This document shows positions 21,951 through 33,385 of a DNA stretch of 64,000 bases, piece by piece. How positions within the stretch are numbered: the stretch's first letter is position 1; each line of letters starts with the position of its first letter. Location of the stretch: assembly GCA_032622095.1 (NCBI GenBank), contig CP136066.1, forward strand, positions 58,248,609 through 58,312,608, given 5' to 3'. Source of the stretch: Siphonodentalium dalli. Its lineage: Eukaryota; Mollusca; Scaphopoda; Gadilida; Siphonodentaliidae. The translations under genes were made by a program, and so were the position numbers. Below the pieces are notes generated by a model. That model was not told the origin of the DNA, did no database searches, and saw only the letters and a program-made list of their open reading frames with translations.

Positions 21951-23013
21951 ACTTCGTGTCATTTATGTCGAACTAAATGGGTTCGCCAAACACGATCAAT
22001 GGTTGGTACTGTAAGTCAGGCAAATGACGTCACACGCGATGGACCATCCAATATACACCGTGCTGACATACCAGACACGCAGACCGGACCAGACATTGGT
22101 GTTCAACCACATCTAGCGACACCGCTGCTAATCTTCGACCGTTCATGACACTGTCCTCACAAGATTATCGGACATAGCTATTCCACCGACTGTCCACAAT
22201 GAACACTCGTTGCTGCATTTCCTCGTTCGACGTCTCCTATACAGTCGTCTTCTCACCGCTGACATCGTCACAGTTCCTTAGATGATTACCTCAATGACGC
22301 ATATGCTGCCAGATTATCGCTGATGTGATGTTACTATACGTTTGATATACATTGGCATAAAAGAATTGACATTTGATCGCAACTGTACACTGCTGTTACA
22401 TGTACACCGATCATTACACGTTACGTCATTGACTCCACGTCGCTTGCTGACTAAGACCAGAGATGTCAAAGACGATATCCTGTGAAGCTACATATACCTT
22501 CCCAACTGATGAATATATCGGTTACTACACATTCTCACGCCGCACGGACAATAACATTTATCATCCTTAATTGTTGCTGTCAATTAACTGTATCCTGCAT
22601 GTGTGATTATTCTCTACTTCACACACCAGTGTTCTACATGGTGTTGATTATCCGACCTTGGATAGAATCGTTTGCCGATTATCTATTGGACACATATCTC
22701 ATGTATACCCGCCAAGCCAGAACTTCTATAAGACATTCTTGGATAAATAAACTGTTCGCTGATAAACCAGTGCTCCAGTGACTTACTGTTCGATGCTAAT
22801 CCAGTAACCTAGTGACATACTGTTAACCAGACTCGCCATGGATAAATAACTCTCGTTTCGTTTGCTGTTGAGTTTTTATGTATGAATATCCATGTGTTGA
22901 TTTTTTTTAGGTTCGCGTTCGCGATTATAGATCCTAGATTCCAACTATCTTCTGTACACTCGGACTTTTACCACACTTTTAATTTGTAACTACATGAAGT
23001 TACAAATTTCTGT

Positions 23014-23024
23014 AGCGAGGGGAG
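23014..23024 (+). promoter_or_regulatory. Polypurine tract
   Basis: AGCGAGGGGAG lies two bases before the 3' LTR, the usual place for plus-strand priming. Confidence 0.7.
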
Positions 23025-23026
23025 TC

Positions 23027-23561
23027 TGTCCGATAGTACATACGATAGTTATGTGTTGTTATATGTGTTCCTGGAATCTAGGATAAACTTCCTTTCCCCA
23101 GTGATTGTAACTGCTAGGGTTAATTGTATAGATAAGCACAATACATAGAAGACAGATTATATATAGTGTAGAAACACACACGCATCATTAACAAGATCAC
23201 ATTCTTAAGTGGTTATGACTGGTAGCAACCATTGTATAAGTTAGGGTGGATAAAGCCAGTATCATTCTATAAGACAGTATATAGTTATACACGTCATATC
23301 CAAGTGTATCATGTATCTCGGACCTTATTTAAGAGGCATGATACACCAGAGGTGGGAATAACTACCCGTGCTCTGAAGCGGGAGCTTCACTTATCCGACA
23401 ACCTTGCTACTATACCAATACCTCTATTCTTCCGCCTATGTACTGTGCTTATCGAGAAAGACTTATACATATATATAAAGTATGAAGATCTATGAACCAG
23501 TTATTGTTATCAATGTTCCCGACACGGCCAATTCAACATCTAAACCCTAGACACCGGGACA
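23027..23561 (+). repeat. 3' LTR
   Basis: 535 bp, read as identical to the 5' LTR over its whole length, and followed by the AGTG duplication. Confidence 0.95.
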
Positions 23562-23565
23562 AGTG

Positions 23566-25560
23566 TACATTGTATGTGAGCAATATATTACTATATTTCT
23601 TGATTTAAAGATGCCCCATCTAATTCGACATCAAATACGTTGACATTCCATAATAATTTATCAGGCAATAAAACATGAAAAATAATGGTAATGATGTAAA
23701 AACGCTCTTTATAAAATGTGATTTTTCGAATATTCTGGCGCCAAACAACACGATACCTGGTAAAACTGTCTTATTATTAATAAGTCGAAAGCACACAAGA
23801 ATCTTGCATAAATGGGTTTACTGATTATTTCTCATTGTTGTCTTGTGTAGAATATGCATGAATAGAAGTATTATAGTTTTCAATCGTATGGGGTATTTTG
23901 AATTTTCAATTATTATCAGAAGCAAACCTACATGTACATGATGTACTTGCTTGAATTTTAAGTATCATCCTATGGTTTATACACATGGGCGTGGCTAGAC
24001 GCGACTCAGAACAACATGACAATTTAGTTTCGCACACCCACCCCCTTCATGATGTTTCAAAAGGTATCATAACATTTCCAGTTATTGGACAATTCTTACA
24101 TGACATGGGCCACCCCCGTTGTTAGCAATTTCCCATCGTATATGCATGATTTCCAAATATTCACTCACCACGATAACCTTACATGTACCTTTAAGTGTCA
24201 CCCACAGAAGTTAACAAATGGTTAGTGCGCAAATGTTCATGTCTAACTCCATGAAAACTCATGTCTCGATTTGTTTTTTTTTTTAAATTCAGTTAATAAT
24301 GGAATGTGGTATGCTAGCATTAACCATGGGATTTTCGCAGTGAGTAAATGTGCACACAATTTTTATTTCAAACACCAAAACCTCGTTTAAACTGGATCGC
24401 TGATGTTCAACAACGACACTTTCAATGCATTTTGCATATTTATATGAACAGCACTGTAACATTGACAGTCATTTTATCGCCAAATATTGCTTGAATCTCG
24501 GTTCTGTTGACCATTTACCCCTTGATATTGTATCGATTGTAAAACGACTCGTGCTTCAAGAAAAGTAAAAAAAAAACAACGCATGATCGCGTTATCCATG
24601 TCTAATCGACAATCAACACAAGAACAAAACCAATCCATTGTTCAACATTTTCTCTTGGTGATAATGATTTTACAGACCAATGCGAACACCTTACGTACCT
24701 ATAATGTTCTCCCTAAAATGTTCAAGTTCGGCACACGTGTTAGATCATGCCATGAATCTTTACTCTGGCTATATACCCCCGTTTATATCATTTTCCATAT
24801 GTTCAAACCCTGGGAACCTTTTCTATTATCTTCTGATGGGGTTCAAGATTGAACAAACCATGCAGGGAATATATTTCTGTGTTAATACTTGTTCCTTGAA
24901 TATAAATATCCAGCTCGAGGTTGCAAGATTTGTGTAGCTTTGTGAGCCAACATCAATGAAATTCCAAGCGACGCATAGTACAACCAATTAATTCAAGTCC
25001 CCCAAACCATGCAAACTCAAGTTAGGACATTTACCTGCTATAAAATACAATGTTATTACGGAACAGTTATAACCGAGCATTATATGTTAACTGCATTTTT
25101 TTTTCAATGTTATAAAACTTCCCTGTCAGAGCAACAGAAAGTTACCATGTTTTGAACTAGTGGAGTATGATATCTTGGCGAAGCCAGAGTAGATATGCAT
25201 GACATGTCTATACACATGGATATACGCTATTCTGTTTCAATTTGATACTGGAAATGTTATATTTGTTCTATGCTTCACCATTGTATTAAAAATAACCATG
25301 TGAGCACTTTCTCGTTCAATAAGTAACGTACCGGTACATGTATAGTTAAAATCTGTGTTAAACGGTTTTGTGTTTATTTGACCGACTTAGGGACGTATTT
25401 AGATGTTATCTATATGTGTTTTAGCCTGTCTGCGGACTTTTCTAAAGAGTTAGCCCAAATAGCTGTTGGTGTTTTTGTATCAAAGTTTGAAGAAATTTTA
25501 TTTTATTTTTTGGCTTGGCAATATAAAATCAAAATCGCTAAATATTTGTGAGTTTTAATT
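23566..25560. other. Gene-free AT-rich stretch
   Basis: No repeat partner or convincing exon was seen. Frames of 85-89 codons at 24583-24937 overlap each other and show no motif. Confidence 0.45.
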
Positions 25561-25561
25561 A

Positions 25562-25912
25562 GCTCAGCAATCCGATTAAGCACCCCTAAATTACTATTTC
25601 TGTGACTTCAGGGGTAAAAAAAATAATTGATTCGAGTCGAGGAACCCACCCATCAAAGCTCAGAGTTATTAGATATTAATTTTTGAAGTTTGCAATTATG
25701 CGTAGTAATAATTGCCCTAAGTTTGTAATTTTCTCGAGATGTATAATTTTCACAGAAACACTTATTCAAACAGGCGAAGCTGGATAACTCTAAAATCAAG
25801 TGTATTAATAACGCAATTTTTACTGAGACCATAATTTTGACGGCGTGTTTCTGGGCCAGAAACAATAGAAATACCATAACAAAAAAAATCTGATCACTAT
25901 GAGCGTTGAAAA
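25562..25912 (+). mobile_element. Truncated copy of the TTAAAGGTAC element family
   Basis: Family landmarks occur in order: CAATCCGATTAAGCACCCCT, TTACTATTTCTGTGACTTCA, GATTCGAGTCGAGGAACCCA, CATCAAAGCTCAGAGTTATT, GGATAACTCTAAAATCAAGT and GGGCCAGAAACAATAGAAAT. The left tip and the right end are missing. Confidence 0.8.
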
Positions 25913-26153
25913 ATAATGCCCACGGACTGTTGGCGTTAAAAAAAATGTTCATGCGATCAAAACGTTTTCAAAGAGCGTTCTGCCAGATAAGAGCCCTGTC
26001 CGGACAAAGGGATAACACGCCGGTGGGTTTTAACTTCCAATAATTCCATATGTTGGGTGGTTTGATTTTTTGTTACCTACATGTACATGTACATCTCACG
26101 GGTTTTTGTATTTAATTTTGTTGTATTTATTTGAGTCATGTACATGTATGTTA

Positions 26154-26283
26154 CAGTAATGCCCAAAGTAATTGACCACTTAACCACAGCAGAAATATGG
26201 GTAATTTTTCAGGATTTAGTCCGAAATATGGCTTGTTGCCGAGAGCTTTCCGATGAAGTGGTCAATTACTTTGAACATGACTA
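26154..26283. mobile_element. Palindromic TA-flanked MITE, copy 2
   Basis: It opens CAGTAATGCCCAAAGTAATT after TA and closes with the diverged inverse AATTACTTTGAACATGACT. The interior has GGGTAATTTTTCAGGATTTA and GAAATATGGCTTGTTGCC as in copy 1. The right arm is shorter than in copies 1 and 3. Confidence 0.75.
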
Positions 26284-27265
26284 CTAGTATGTGTCTAGCA
26301 CTGTACCGGCAGGTTAGCCGGTATGGGAAATGAAAACATTGAGCTACAATATTTAGCTGAATTCAGCTACATGTATCCTACAGGGTAGCACAATTTAGCT
26401 ACCGGTATGTGTTATACTCCTGATCCATTAAGTTTTATGCATGACAAAATTGGGAAAATGCAAATAAAAATGCTTTACTTATTTCATATAATGGGCCATA
26501 GCAGTACACGTACTTCCTTCTGCGAGAAAAATGCTCATATTGTAGATATATGATTCTGAATCGTAATGCTACTGGTACATGTACCTCTGAACATTATCAT
26601 CAACCGATCAAATTCATTTCAATTCCACTTCCAGTTTGAAAATAATGTTGATTAAGTGATTTTAGGCAATTTCAAATTAGAAAACAGATTGCAGTCTGTT
26701 CTTTCAATGCAACACTTAATGCGAAATATCATTAGTTACTGCAGACCGCATGTGAAGCTTCACAGAAACACTTTCGGTACAACAAATTAAAACTGGACTC
26801 CCATCAGGAGAGGAAGCACGAGCAGTCAATACATTCATATTCTATTGTATAATCATTTACTGTTTTGTCGATATGGTTATGCGAATGGAAATCCTACCGG
26901 GTACTTATAAACACATAGCGGAGCAAATCAAAATGTTTCATTTAATCTTGGGGACAAGATCAAAGATGGCGTGGCGAAGCTGACAAGGCAAGGTTTACCA
27001 AATGAAAATTAAAAACTAAAAACTATTTTCTCTTCCGAATGGGTAAATCCTTAAGTAAATGTGTCACTTAAAATACTGGTATATAAGACTGTGGTGAATA
27101 GAGTGCAAGTTATTTTTGTCAAGATCAATGTTATTTTGATCCAGTAAAATTATATTTGCATCGCGATATTTCGTGTTAGGTGTTGAGCTGAAGGAAAAGA
27201 CTGAAATTTAGCTCAATTTAGCTACTTGAGCTTAAATGATTTATTTAATATAATTTGGCACTAGA
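26284..27265. other. Gene-free stretch
   Basis: Nothing recognised. The word TTTAGCTACCGGTA and its relatives (TTTAGCTGAATTCAGC) recur near 26345-26410. Confidence 0.4.
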
Positions 27266-28027
27266 TGATGCCACAAACCTCTACCAGTCTATTGTCTAAC
27301 ACCCGTAGAGATCATATTCCACTAGTATAATTTACAAAACCCAGGAAGTGGAAAAAAATAACAGACAATGTATTTCTTTGTTAATAAATGATTTATTTAC
27401 CGGTATGTGAAGTTCCCATCTCGAGATTACATTATTTGCGTGACTTTTGACACCCGATTCCATGATATGAATATTTGTGTTATTCCCTGTCACCAGATTA
27501 TACAGACTATATCGGTAAACGGCCAACACGGAAACCATTCTGATTGGTCGATCGCCAAGCTGTGGTTTCGATCCCCAAAAATGGGTCATTCTCTCCCTGC
27601 GTATTTTACTAAACTGCCTCTGGAGATCTGAACAATTTAATTTAATCTAACATTAAGTTAGTAAAGTGTATCAAAATATCTCTAAATACTGAATTCAGCA
27701 TCAGGGAAAGGTCGAGGACAGTTTTGATGTTTGTGTCTAATGGCTGGATGCCCAAGCTCCAGAAGCCCAAATGTCTAGTAAATTTAGTTCAACTGTCAGG
27801 CTATCGGACATAATTATTATGACATCTGAAAGTATATGGGGATATATTCCATCGGTCGTTTAGATATAGTCGCGGATTATGTTTTTTTAATATCCCGGCC
27901 CGAGGTGTTTCAGCATAAACTTATGGTGTATAAAGTACCAACATGTAATGTAATATGCACTGGTAATTTTCCTATTGAATGTTTGAGTTAATAAAAGCAG
28001 CCCCGTAACTTCACCAAATATTAAATA

Positions 28028-28072
28028 AGCCGAGGAACCCACCCATCAAAGCTCAAGCTTGATTAGATATCA
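28028..28072 (+). repeat. Short fragment of the TTAAAGGTAC family
   Basis: GCCGAGGAACCCACCCATCA followed by AAGCTCAAGCTTGATTAGAT matches the central block of the family found at 25625-25675 and 11290-11410. Nothing else of the element is present. Confidence 0.65.
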
Positions 28073-28413
28073 AATACACCAAATTGCCTGATGTTACGCC
28101 TGAAAATGTGAATTAAGATCGTGGAGTGATTTAACAGTGAATTAAACAAAAACAGCGACAACCAAAACATTGGATTGTGCAATAAGTATGCGTGATTGTT
28201 ACACATGGTGAGCTTGGCCAGTTTTATAAACCGGTTGCGGAAGTTATAGTTATACTTTTGCTGATTGACCAATCAGAATCGCTTCCACATTGGCCGCTTA
28301 CGATCTAATCTGTAGAATCTGGTGACAAGGTATAAAATAAATACATGTATTTATTGCAAAATCGGGTGTCACGAAAATAATTCAATCTCTATCCGGGAAC
28401 TAGTGAATAAACC

Positions 28414-28784
28414 ATTAAAGTGATGTTAAACACTCTGGTAGGGTGATCCAATAGAAATGGAAAATAATTTTACTCCAAGTAGTTATTTTTTACAAATCTT
28501 TAATCCAAACTGCCCACACACACTGTCATTATTATATACCGTATACATTAAATTCAGTGACTCTTGATGTCAAAATCGTTTGTTTCTTTGTCGCTGATAG
28601 TTGTGTCCAGAATCGAGAAGTAAATATTTACAATTCAGCGTATTGCAGATGATGTTTTCTATGGAGTGGTATGGTCGATATGCTGGATTTTTTCAGAGAT
28701 GTAGTAGAATGCTACACTCGTCAAGTTGACATACTGGTTAATAATAATAGTTTAGCGCAACAACTGCATAATATGTCTTTAAGC
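28414..28784 (-). mobile_element. TTAA-ended element N, copy 1 (inverted)
   Basis: It runs from TTAAAGTGATG to ATGTCTTTAA and is inverted relative to the two copies at 29495-29890 and 29884-30228. Shared landmarks are GGTAGGGTGATC, the CTCCATAGAAAACAT block, ATTTACTNCTCGAATC and GATAAACTAAC. It interrupts the right arm of the element at 27268-28925. Confidence 0.7.
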
Positions 28785-28935
28785 AACAGGTACCGGTATT
28801 AACAAAGAAATACATTCCCCATGTTATGTTTCAACTTTATAAGAATCCCTATCAAACTTAAAACAGTTCACGGGTTTTATACTGGTGGAATATGATCTCT
28901 ACAAACGTCGACAGAGTAGAGATTCATCAATTTCA

Positions 28936-29190
28936 TCAGGTCTGGCAAATGTGAGAATAGCTACAATAGCTGTATTCAGCTAACCTAGCTGTATTCAGCT
29001 ATATATTATACTCTCAAACCGGCTGTTTTTCGATAATAAACTAGCAGCGCTAATTTTCACATAACAATTAGGCTACCATATTCTCCGGCCAACCTCAACC
29101 AAACCAAAACCGTTACTTGTTGCCTTTTGTCGACACAGCAATTCTGATTTTTTGTGAAAACGTACTACGGCGGTAGATGTCAGTAAAAAT
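28936..29190 (+). mobile_element. Truncated copy of the CAGGTCTGGC element
   Basis: It starts CAGGTCTGGCAAATGTGAGA and follows the left arm of the element at 34605 through CAAACCGGCTGTTTTTCGAT, TTAGGCTACCATATTCTCCG and TACTACGGCGGTAGATGTCA. Only one arm is present. Confidence 0.85.
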
Positions 29191-29265
29191 TAGTGGGTGA
29201 AGTTAAGTCCTGGGGGGGGGGGGGGGGGGGGGGGTGGGTGCAGAGGTCAACCAATATCTCCTGGA
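29187..29265 (-). repeat. Fragment of the 5.6-kb foldback element with an expanded G run
   Basis: AATTAGTGGGTGAAGTTAAG, TCCTGG, then GGTGCAGAGGTCAACCAATA and TCTCCTGGACTA match 46517-46576 and the inverse at 42025-42085. The G run is 23 bases here (29212-29234) against 4-5 in the other copies. Confidence 0.75.
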
Positions 29266-29494
29266 CTACCCGAACTACATCGATCATTTAAAAAGCCAAT
29301 TCAAATTTTTTTATAAATAATACCTGTTAGAAATATTGGATTTGAACAACAAAAATGAACTGTTAAATATTCATCAGAGTATGCTTTTCAGATAAATAGC
29401 CTCTGTTCCTCATCTCCAAATTGAGATCTACGGTAATTGCCTGAGAACAAATACCGGTATTTTATTTTAATGGCCCTAGCCTCAACCACCGAAT

Positions 29495-30228
29495 TTCCTA
29501 TCTTTTGGCATATTATGTACTTGTTCGGGTGCATGCAACTGATCAGTTATTATTCAGGTGCTATGCCAACTGGAGGAATGTAGTATTCTACTAACATCAC
29601 AGAAAATCTCAAGCAAATTGACTGTACCACTCCATAGAAAACATCGTCTGAATTACAATAAATTGTTAATATTTACTACTCGAATCGGGACGCTTTTATC
29701 AGCGATAAACTAACAATAACGATTTCGACATCGACAGTCATTGCATTTAATTAATATATAAAAATAACGGTGTGGGTTGTCAATTTAGATATAATATTTG
29801 TAAAAATAACTACTTTGAACAAGATTATTCTCCATTTCTATTTGATCACCCTACCGGAGTGCTTCACATCACTTTAAAAACATATTATGGACTTGTTTAG
29901 CTATGCCAACTGGAGGAGTGAACCATTCAACTACATGTAACACTGCCGAAAATCTGAAGCAAATCGACTGTACCACTCCATAGAAAACATGACCTGAACT
30001 ACACTCTCACGTGTAAATATTTACTACTCGAATCGGGACACATCTGTCGTCGGTAAACTAACCAAACCGATTTCTCAATCAATAATCACTACATTTAATT
30101 AATATATAAGAACGAAGGTGCGTGTTGTCAATTTGGATAATAATTGTAATAATAACTACTTTGAACAAGATTATTCTAAATTTATATTTGATCACCCTAC
30201 CGAAGTGTTTCGCATCACTTTAAATATT
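29495..30228 (+). mobile_element. Element N, copies 2 and 3 in tandem
   Basis: Two direct copies (about 29495-29890 and 29884-30228) each carry CATATTATG, CTATGCCAACTGGAGGA, CTGTACCACTCCATAGAAAA, TTTACTACTCGAATCGGGAC, TTTAATTAATATATAA and ATCACTTTAAA. They share the TTTAAA at their junction. They differ by roughly 20%. No coding capacity. Confidence 0.75.
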
Positions 30229-30358
30229 AGCATAATACACAGGAGTGTGGGAGGGATGCCGACGGAGTGGTAAACTGGAATATGTTTTGACCTCAGCCCT
30301 TTATACATGTAGTGATATAAACTTAAATTTCAACTTGACTATTAGAATAATTACTCAC

Positions 30359-30431
30359 CTTGTATGAGGATGCCAGTTAGCAGATCTAAATGTAATGGTA
30401 GCGGTAGATATCAGCAGAGCATAGGAAATAA
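30359..30431 (-). CDS. Candidate isolated exon
   Basis: A 73-base block on the minus strand has a strong acceptor (ATTATTTTTCAG) and a strong donor (CAAG|GTGAGT). Only one frame is open, giving ISYALLISTATITFRSANWH. No neighbouring exon was found and the short peptide is not recognised, so chance is possible. Confidence 0.25.
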
Positions 30432-31976
30432 CTGAAAAATAATATTGTTGGAAATAAGGTACCGGTACATGTGCGTTATACATTGTACATGTAAATTATC
30501 ATTGGGTTACTTAATTTGTATGCATCTTTTTAGAAGTACTGGTACATGTAACTTGATGAATGTACAATCACATCATTGATAATATATCGAGATTCATATT
30601 ATATCGTGACCAAATCGTTACCGTCCTACCGGTAGGATTGGGTTGCAAGAAGTGCTGCAATATGAAAATTATGCTACATCACACCGATAACAATTTATTT
30701 CCATAAATAATAGGCTTTGATTTATTTATATCTAACAGCTGATGTGCGGGACTTTGTCCGGGCTATTTACCTGTAGTGACTTATTTTACACAAACATGCC
30801 TATACGAGCGAGGTTAAGGTCAAGGACACTGTCGCACGTAAAATTGTTCCTGCGATCGATCCAAGTAGGCATGTATAAAAAATTTGAGACAGATCTGTTG
30901 AGGTCCATAAACTTGCCATGTGAGGGAGATCACGGTCAAAGCCACAGTTACACATGAAATTGGAGTTATTGGACACACCCATATCAAAGTAGGATGTACA
31001 TGAGACATACCATTGGTCGGATCGGTCAATAAGTTTTTGAGTCTATAACACACACAGGCATACACAGACAGAAGTTCCAAAAGACAACCCTTATCACCAA
31101 TATACTAATACATGTACCGGTAGATGTATTTGTAAATCTAATCTTGAATGCCGTACTTATGAAAATCAGAAATTTGTGTCATACCAGTACATGTACAGGT
31201 AAGTTGAGGTAACCATGTCAAATTATACATTCCCATTTAAATTTTAAATTGATCATTTTCCGACAGAAACAATAGTGCATTGTACCATATACTGGTACCT
31301 ATACATGTAGATGGATTAACAAAATAACCGGTAGCCCAAATTCAATTTTGTCTGCACAAATGATACAGTATTCCCACCACACGGTCTAGCGATATCTCCG
31401 GTTAGGATTTGTCGTTTTAACCTGAGAACTAATATTTTTGCATGTATCAATCGTTTATCTTGTTTTAGGCCAAAGAAAAAATAACCCGCCGACCCTAAAC
31501 TTTTTATTGATATATTTTTTTTTAATGTTTTTACCACTAATGCTCATAAATATTGATGATCTTTAGTGTGCAAAACACATGGTTTCTAACATAAATCATT
31601 GTGAAAATTGACCACGAAGTGACAGCTGTCTCAAAAGCCCCAGGTGTGTTATGGGTTGTGGATTGATGGGCATACATTTTGCAATTTTAATTTCCTGAGA
31701 GTGGAACTCCTGCCTGCTTTATGTCTTGTTTGGGACTTATGGAACGCTATGAACAGACATGGTGGGTGTGTATCTGTATATATACATGTATAGAGGTTAT
31801 CACCACATATGTTAGTGGTATAGCTACTGTTTCCAAAAACCAGGCATGCTCGGTGGGCGTACTGGCTACCCCCAGACAATGGGATGTAGTCGTCACAATA
31901 CAAGTACGATATAATGGCCGTATTATTGGTAAAATTCTGATAAAAAGTTAGTGACATCAATTTCGTACCAATTAAG
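30432..31976. other. Gene-free stretch
   Basis: A loosely repeated block (GGTCAAGGACACTGTCGCAC near 30815 and GGTCAAAGCCACAGTTACAC near 30935) is present, as is a fragment of the CCGACCCTAAACTTTTTATTG repeat at 31455-31515. No gene is recognised; the 113-codon minus-strand frame at 31649-31990 shows no motif. Confidence 0.45.
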
Positions 31977-32221
31977 TTTAGGCCCCTCAAAAATGATTAC
32001 TTGTTTATCATAGGCGCCCGCCCCTAAAATTCCTCCCGTGCGTATTATTTTTTGTTTTTTATATTATCTCCAGGACACCAATATATGCTTTACGCGGAGC
32101 TCAATATCGGTCAAAGAACGACTACACTATATCCAGGAAGTCACATTACGCAAAGTATAAACATCGGTACACGGTACGCCGATCGATCACACCTACTGGA
32201 AACGCTTACACCTATCGGAAA

Positions 32222-32550
32222 CACGGTTGGCAATTATCGCAATACGATAGGGGAACACTTTGACATTCGTATTCATATTTCACCAATTTTTGTACCTGGC
32301 TTGCCTGTCCTAAGTTTCACGGGAAAATGGCTAATTTGATTCTATTTGTCGTTATATACATATTTATCACCCCATTTATTATTCATTTTCATAAAAATAA
32401 AATAAAAGAAGCCGAAGATGACGTGTTTAAAATGTTTGAAGCATGAATTTGGCGATAAGTTGTTATATGAGTACTGGTACGTTATACTTGTGATAGTTAC
32501 GTTACGCACACGGTGTTCCCCTATCGTATTGCGATAATCGCCAACCCGGA
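32222..32550. repeat. Inverted repeat, 37-bp arms
   Basis: CAATTATCGCAATACGATAG and GGGAACAC (32231-32258) recur inverted at 32514-32550. The arms differ at about 3-4 positions and are separated by about 255 bp. Confidence 0.85.
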
Positions 32551-32857
32551 AACACGTGTTTCTGTGTATAGTTTCAAGCCGTGCAATTAAAGTATTTGTC
32601 TGTTACGCGTTATAGACTATGTGATTTGTGATTATACAAATCACCGATGGGCCGAAGGTTCTTAAGCCATTTTACGGGACAACACTCCCAGAGCATACCA
32701 GTCTCATCCATGTGTATGAAATGTTCAGGGGTGGTGCCTTGGACAGTTCGCAACCCCTCCCCGACCAATACGACAATGCAATTGTTAAAGTAAAAGTGTC
32801 AAACTGACTATCCACCCGTCTATATTAACCCTTTACCCAACAGAACGGGTTTTTTAA

Positions 32858-33086
32858 CCCTGTGCCAATGGATTCTCTTATATATGCGAGTCGACCATAG
32901 GTCGCCTCGCATATATAAGAGAATGCATTGGCTTAACACATTACAAATCATAAAATTGTTAAAGAATGTAAGAAAAAATGGTAAAAAGTGTTAAAAAATG
33001 ATTTTTTTTAGTCCAATGCATTCTCTTATATATGCGAGGCGACATATGGTCGACTCGCATATATAAGAGAATGCATTGGCACAGGG
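32858..33086. mobile_element. Double-hairpin element: two inverted copies of a 67-bp palindrome
   Basis: Hairpin 1 (32865-32931) and hairpin 2 (33013-33079) each have a 26-bp stem beginning CCAATGSATTCTCTTATATA and a 15-base loop; the stem of hairpin 2 is perfect and that of hairpin 1 has one mismatch. The loops (TCGACCATAGGTCGC and GCGACATATGGTCGA) are inverses of each other, so the whole 229 bp is also an inverted repeat, closed by CCCTGTG and CACAGGG. TTAA precedes the left end; the right end lacks it. Confidence 0.9.
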
Positions 33087-33187
33087 CATAACTGTAACTA
33101 TCACAATGTGGTCAAGGAGCCGGTTCCAATGATATCCATATTTGTATGGTTCTATTGAGACAGACCGAAGATATTTTAGGCTGTTGA

Positions 33188-33385
33188 AGCTTTATTTGGC
33201 CGGTTTGTTGCCAAGACAAGATAGAATTGCCTTGGTATAGTGCGGGTAATGATAGAATATGTATACATTGTGGAACAGAAGACGACCTGGAACAATTGGA
33301 TGAAAGATACTACCCAATATGCACAGCTTGCAGAGGGAGAGGACTGCCTGTTGAAAAGAAGAGAACTAGATTTGTGTCGAAATAG
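33188..33385 (+). pseudogene. C-terminal fragment with a CxxC...CxxC zinc-finger-like motif
   Basis: The 65-codon frame, open after an in-frame TGA, contains RICIHCGTEDDLEQLDERYY directly followed by PICTACRGRGLP and a basic tail before TAG at 33383-33385. AATAAA follows at 33390-33395. The spacing suggests a small treble-clef or zinc-ribbon end of a longer protein. It lies just inside the right arm of the 1.56-kb element, so a transposase C-terminus is plausible. The family is not recognised. Confidence 0.45.

Larger units (their letters stand above)
17702..23561 (+). mobile_element. Ty3/Gypsy-type LTR retrotransposon, young, pol-deleted
   Basis: Two 535-bp direct repeats (17702-18236 and 23027-23561) read as identical, begin TGTCC and end GGACA, and are flanked by AGTG (17698-17701 and 23562-23565). 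The order inside is primer-binding site, gag, -1 frameshift site, protease, partial reverse transcriptase, then 1.7 kb without recognisable RNase H or integrase, then a polypurine tract. Identical LTRs and an intact target duplication indicate a very recent insertion. The truncated pol means it moved with help from another copy, or was deleted after or during insertion. Confidence 0.93.
27268..28925. mobile_element. Inverted-repeat element with one arm split by another insertion
   Basis: The left arm 27268-27590 is inverted on the right as two blocks: 28255-28400 (matching AATCAGAAT, TTGGCCG, AATCTGGTGACA, ATCGGGTGTCA, GGGAACT) and 28795-28925 (TTAACAAAGAAATACATT, GTGGAATATGATCTCTAC). The gap between those blocks is filled by the element at 28414-28784. 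In the left arm the two blocks are directly adjacent, which shows the state before insertion. Arms are about 75% alike by eye. Confidence 0.65.

Noticed and set aside
17907-23495. Identical 87-codon frames at 17907-18170 and 23232-23495
   Set aside because: They are inside the two LTRs and are identical because the LTRs are.
27562-27578. GGTTTCGATCCCC resembling a pol III B-box
   Set aside because: No A-box or tRNA fold at the right distance; it lies in one arm of an inverted-repeat element and is not conserved in the other arm.
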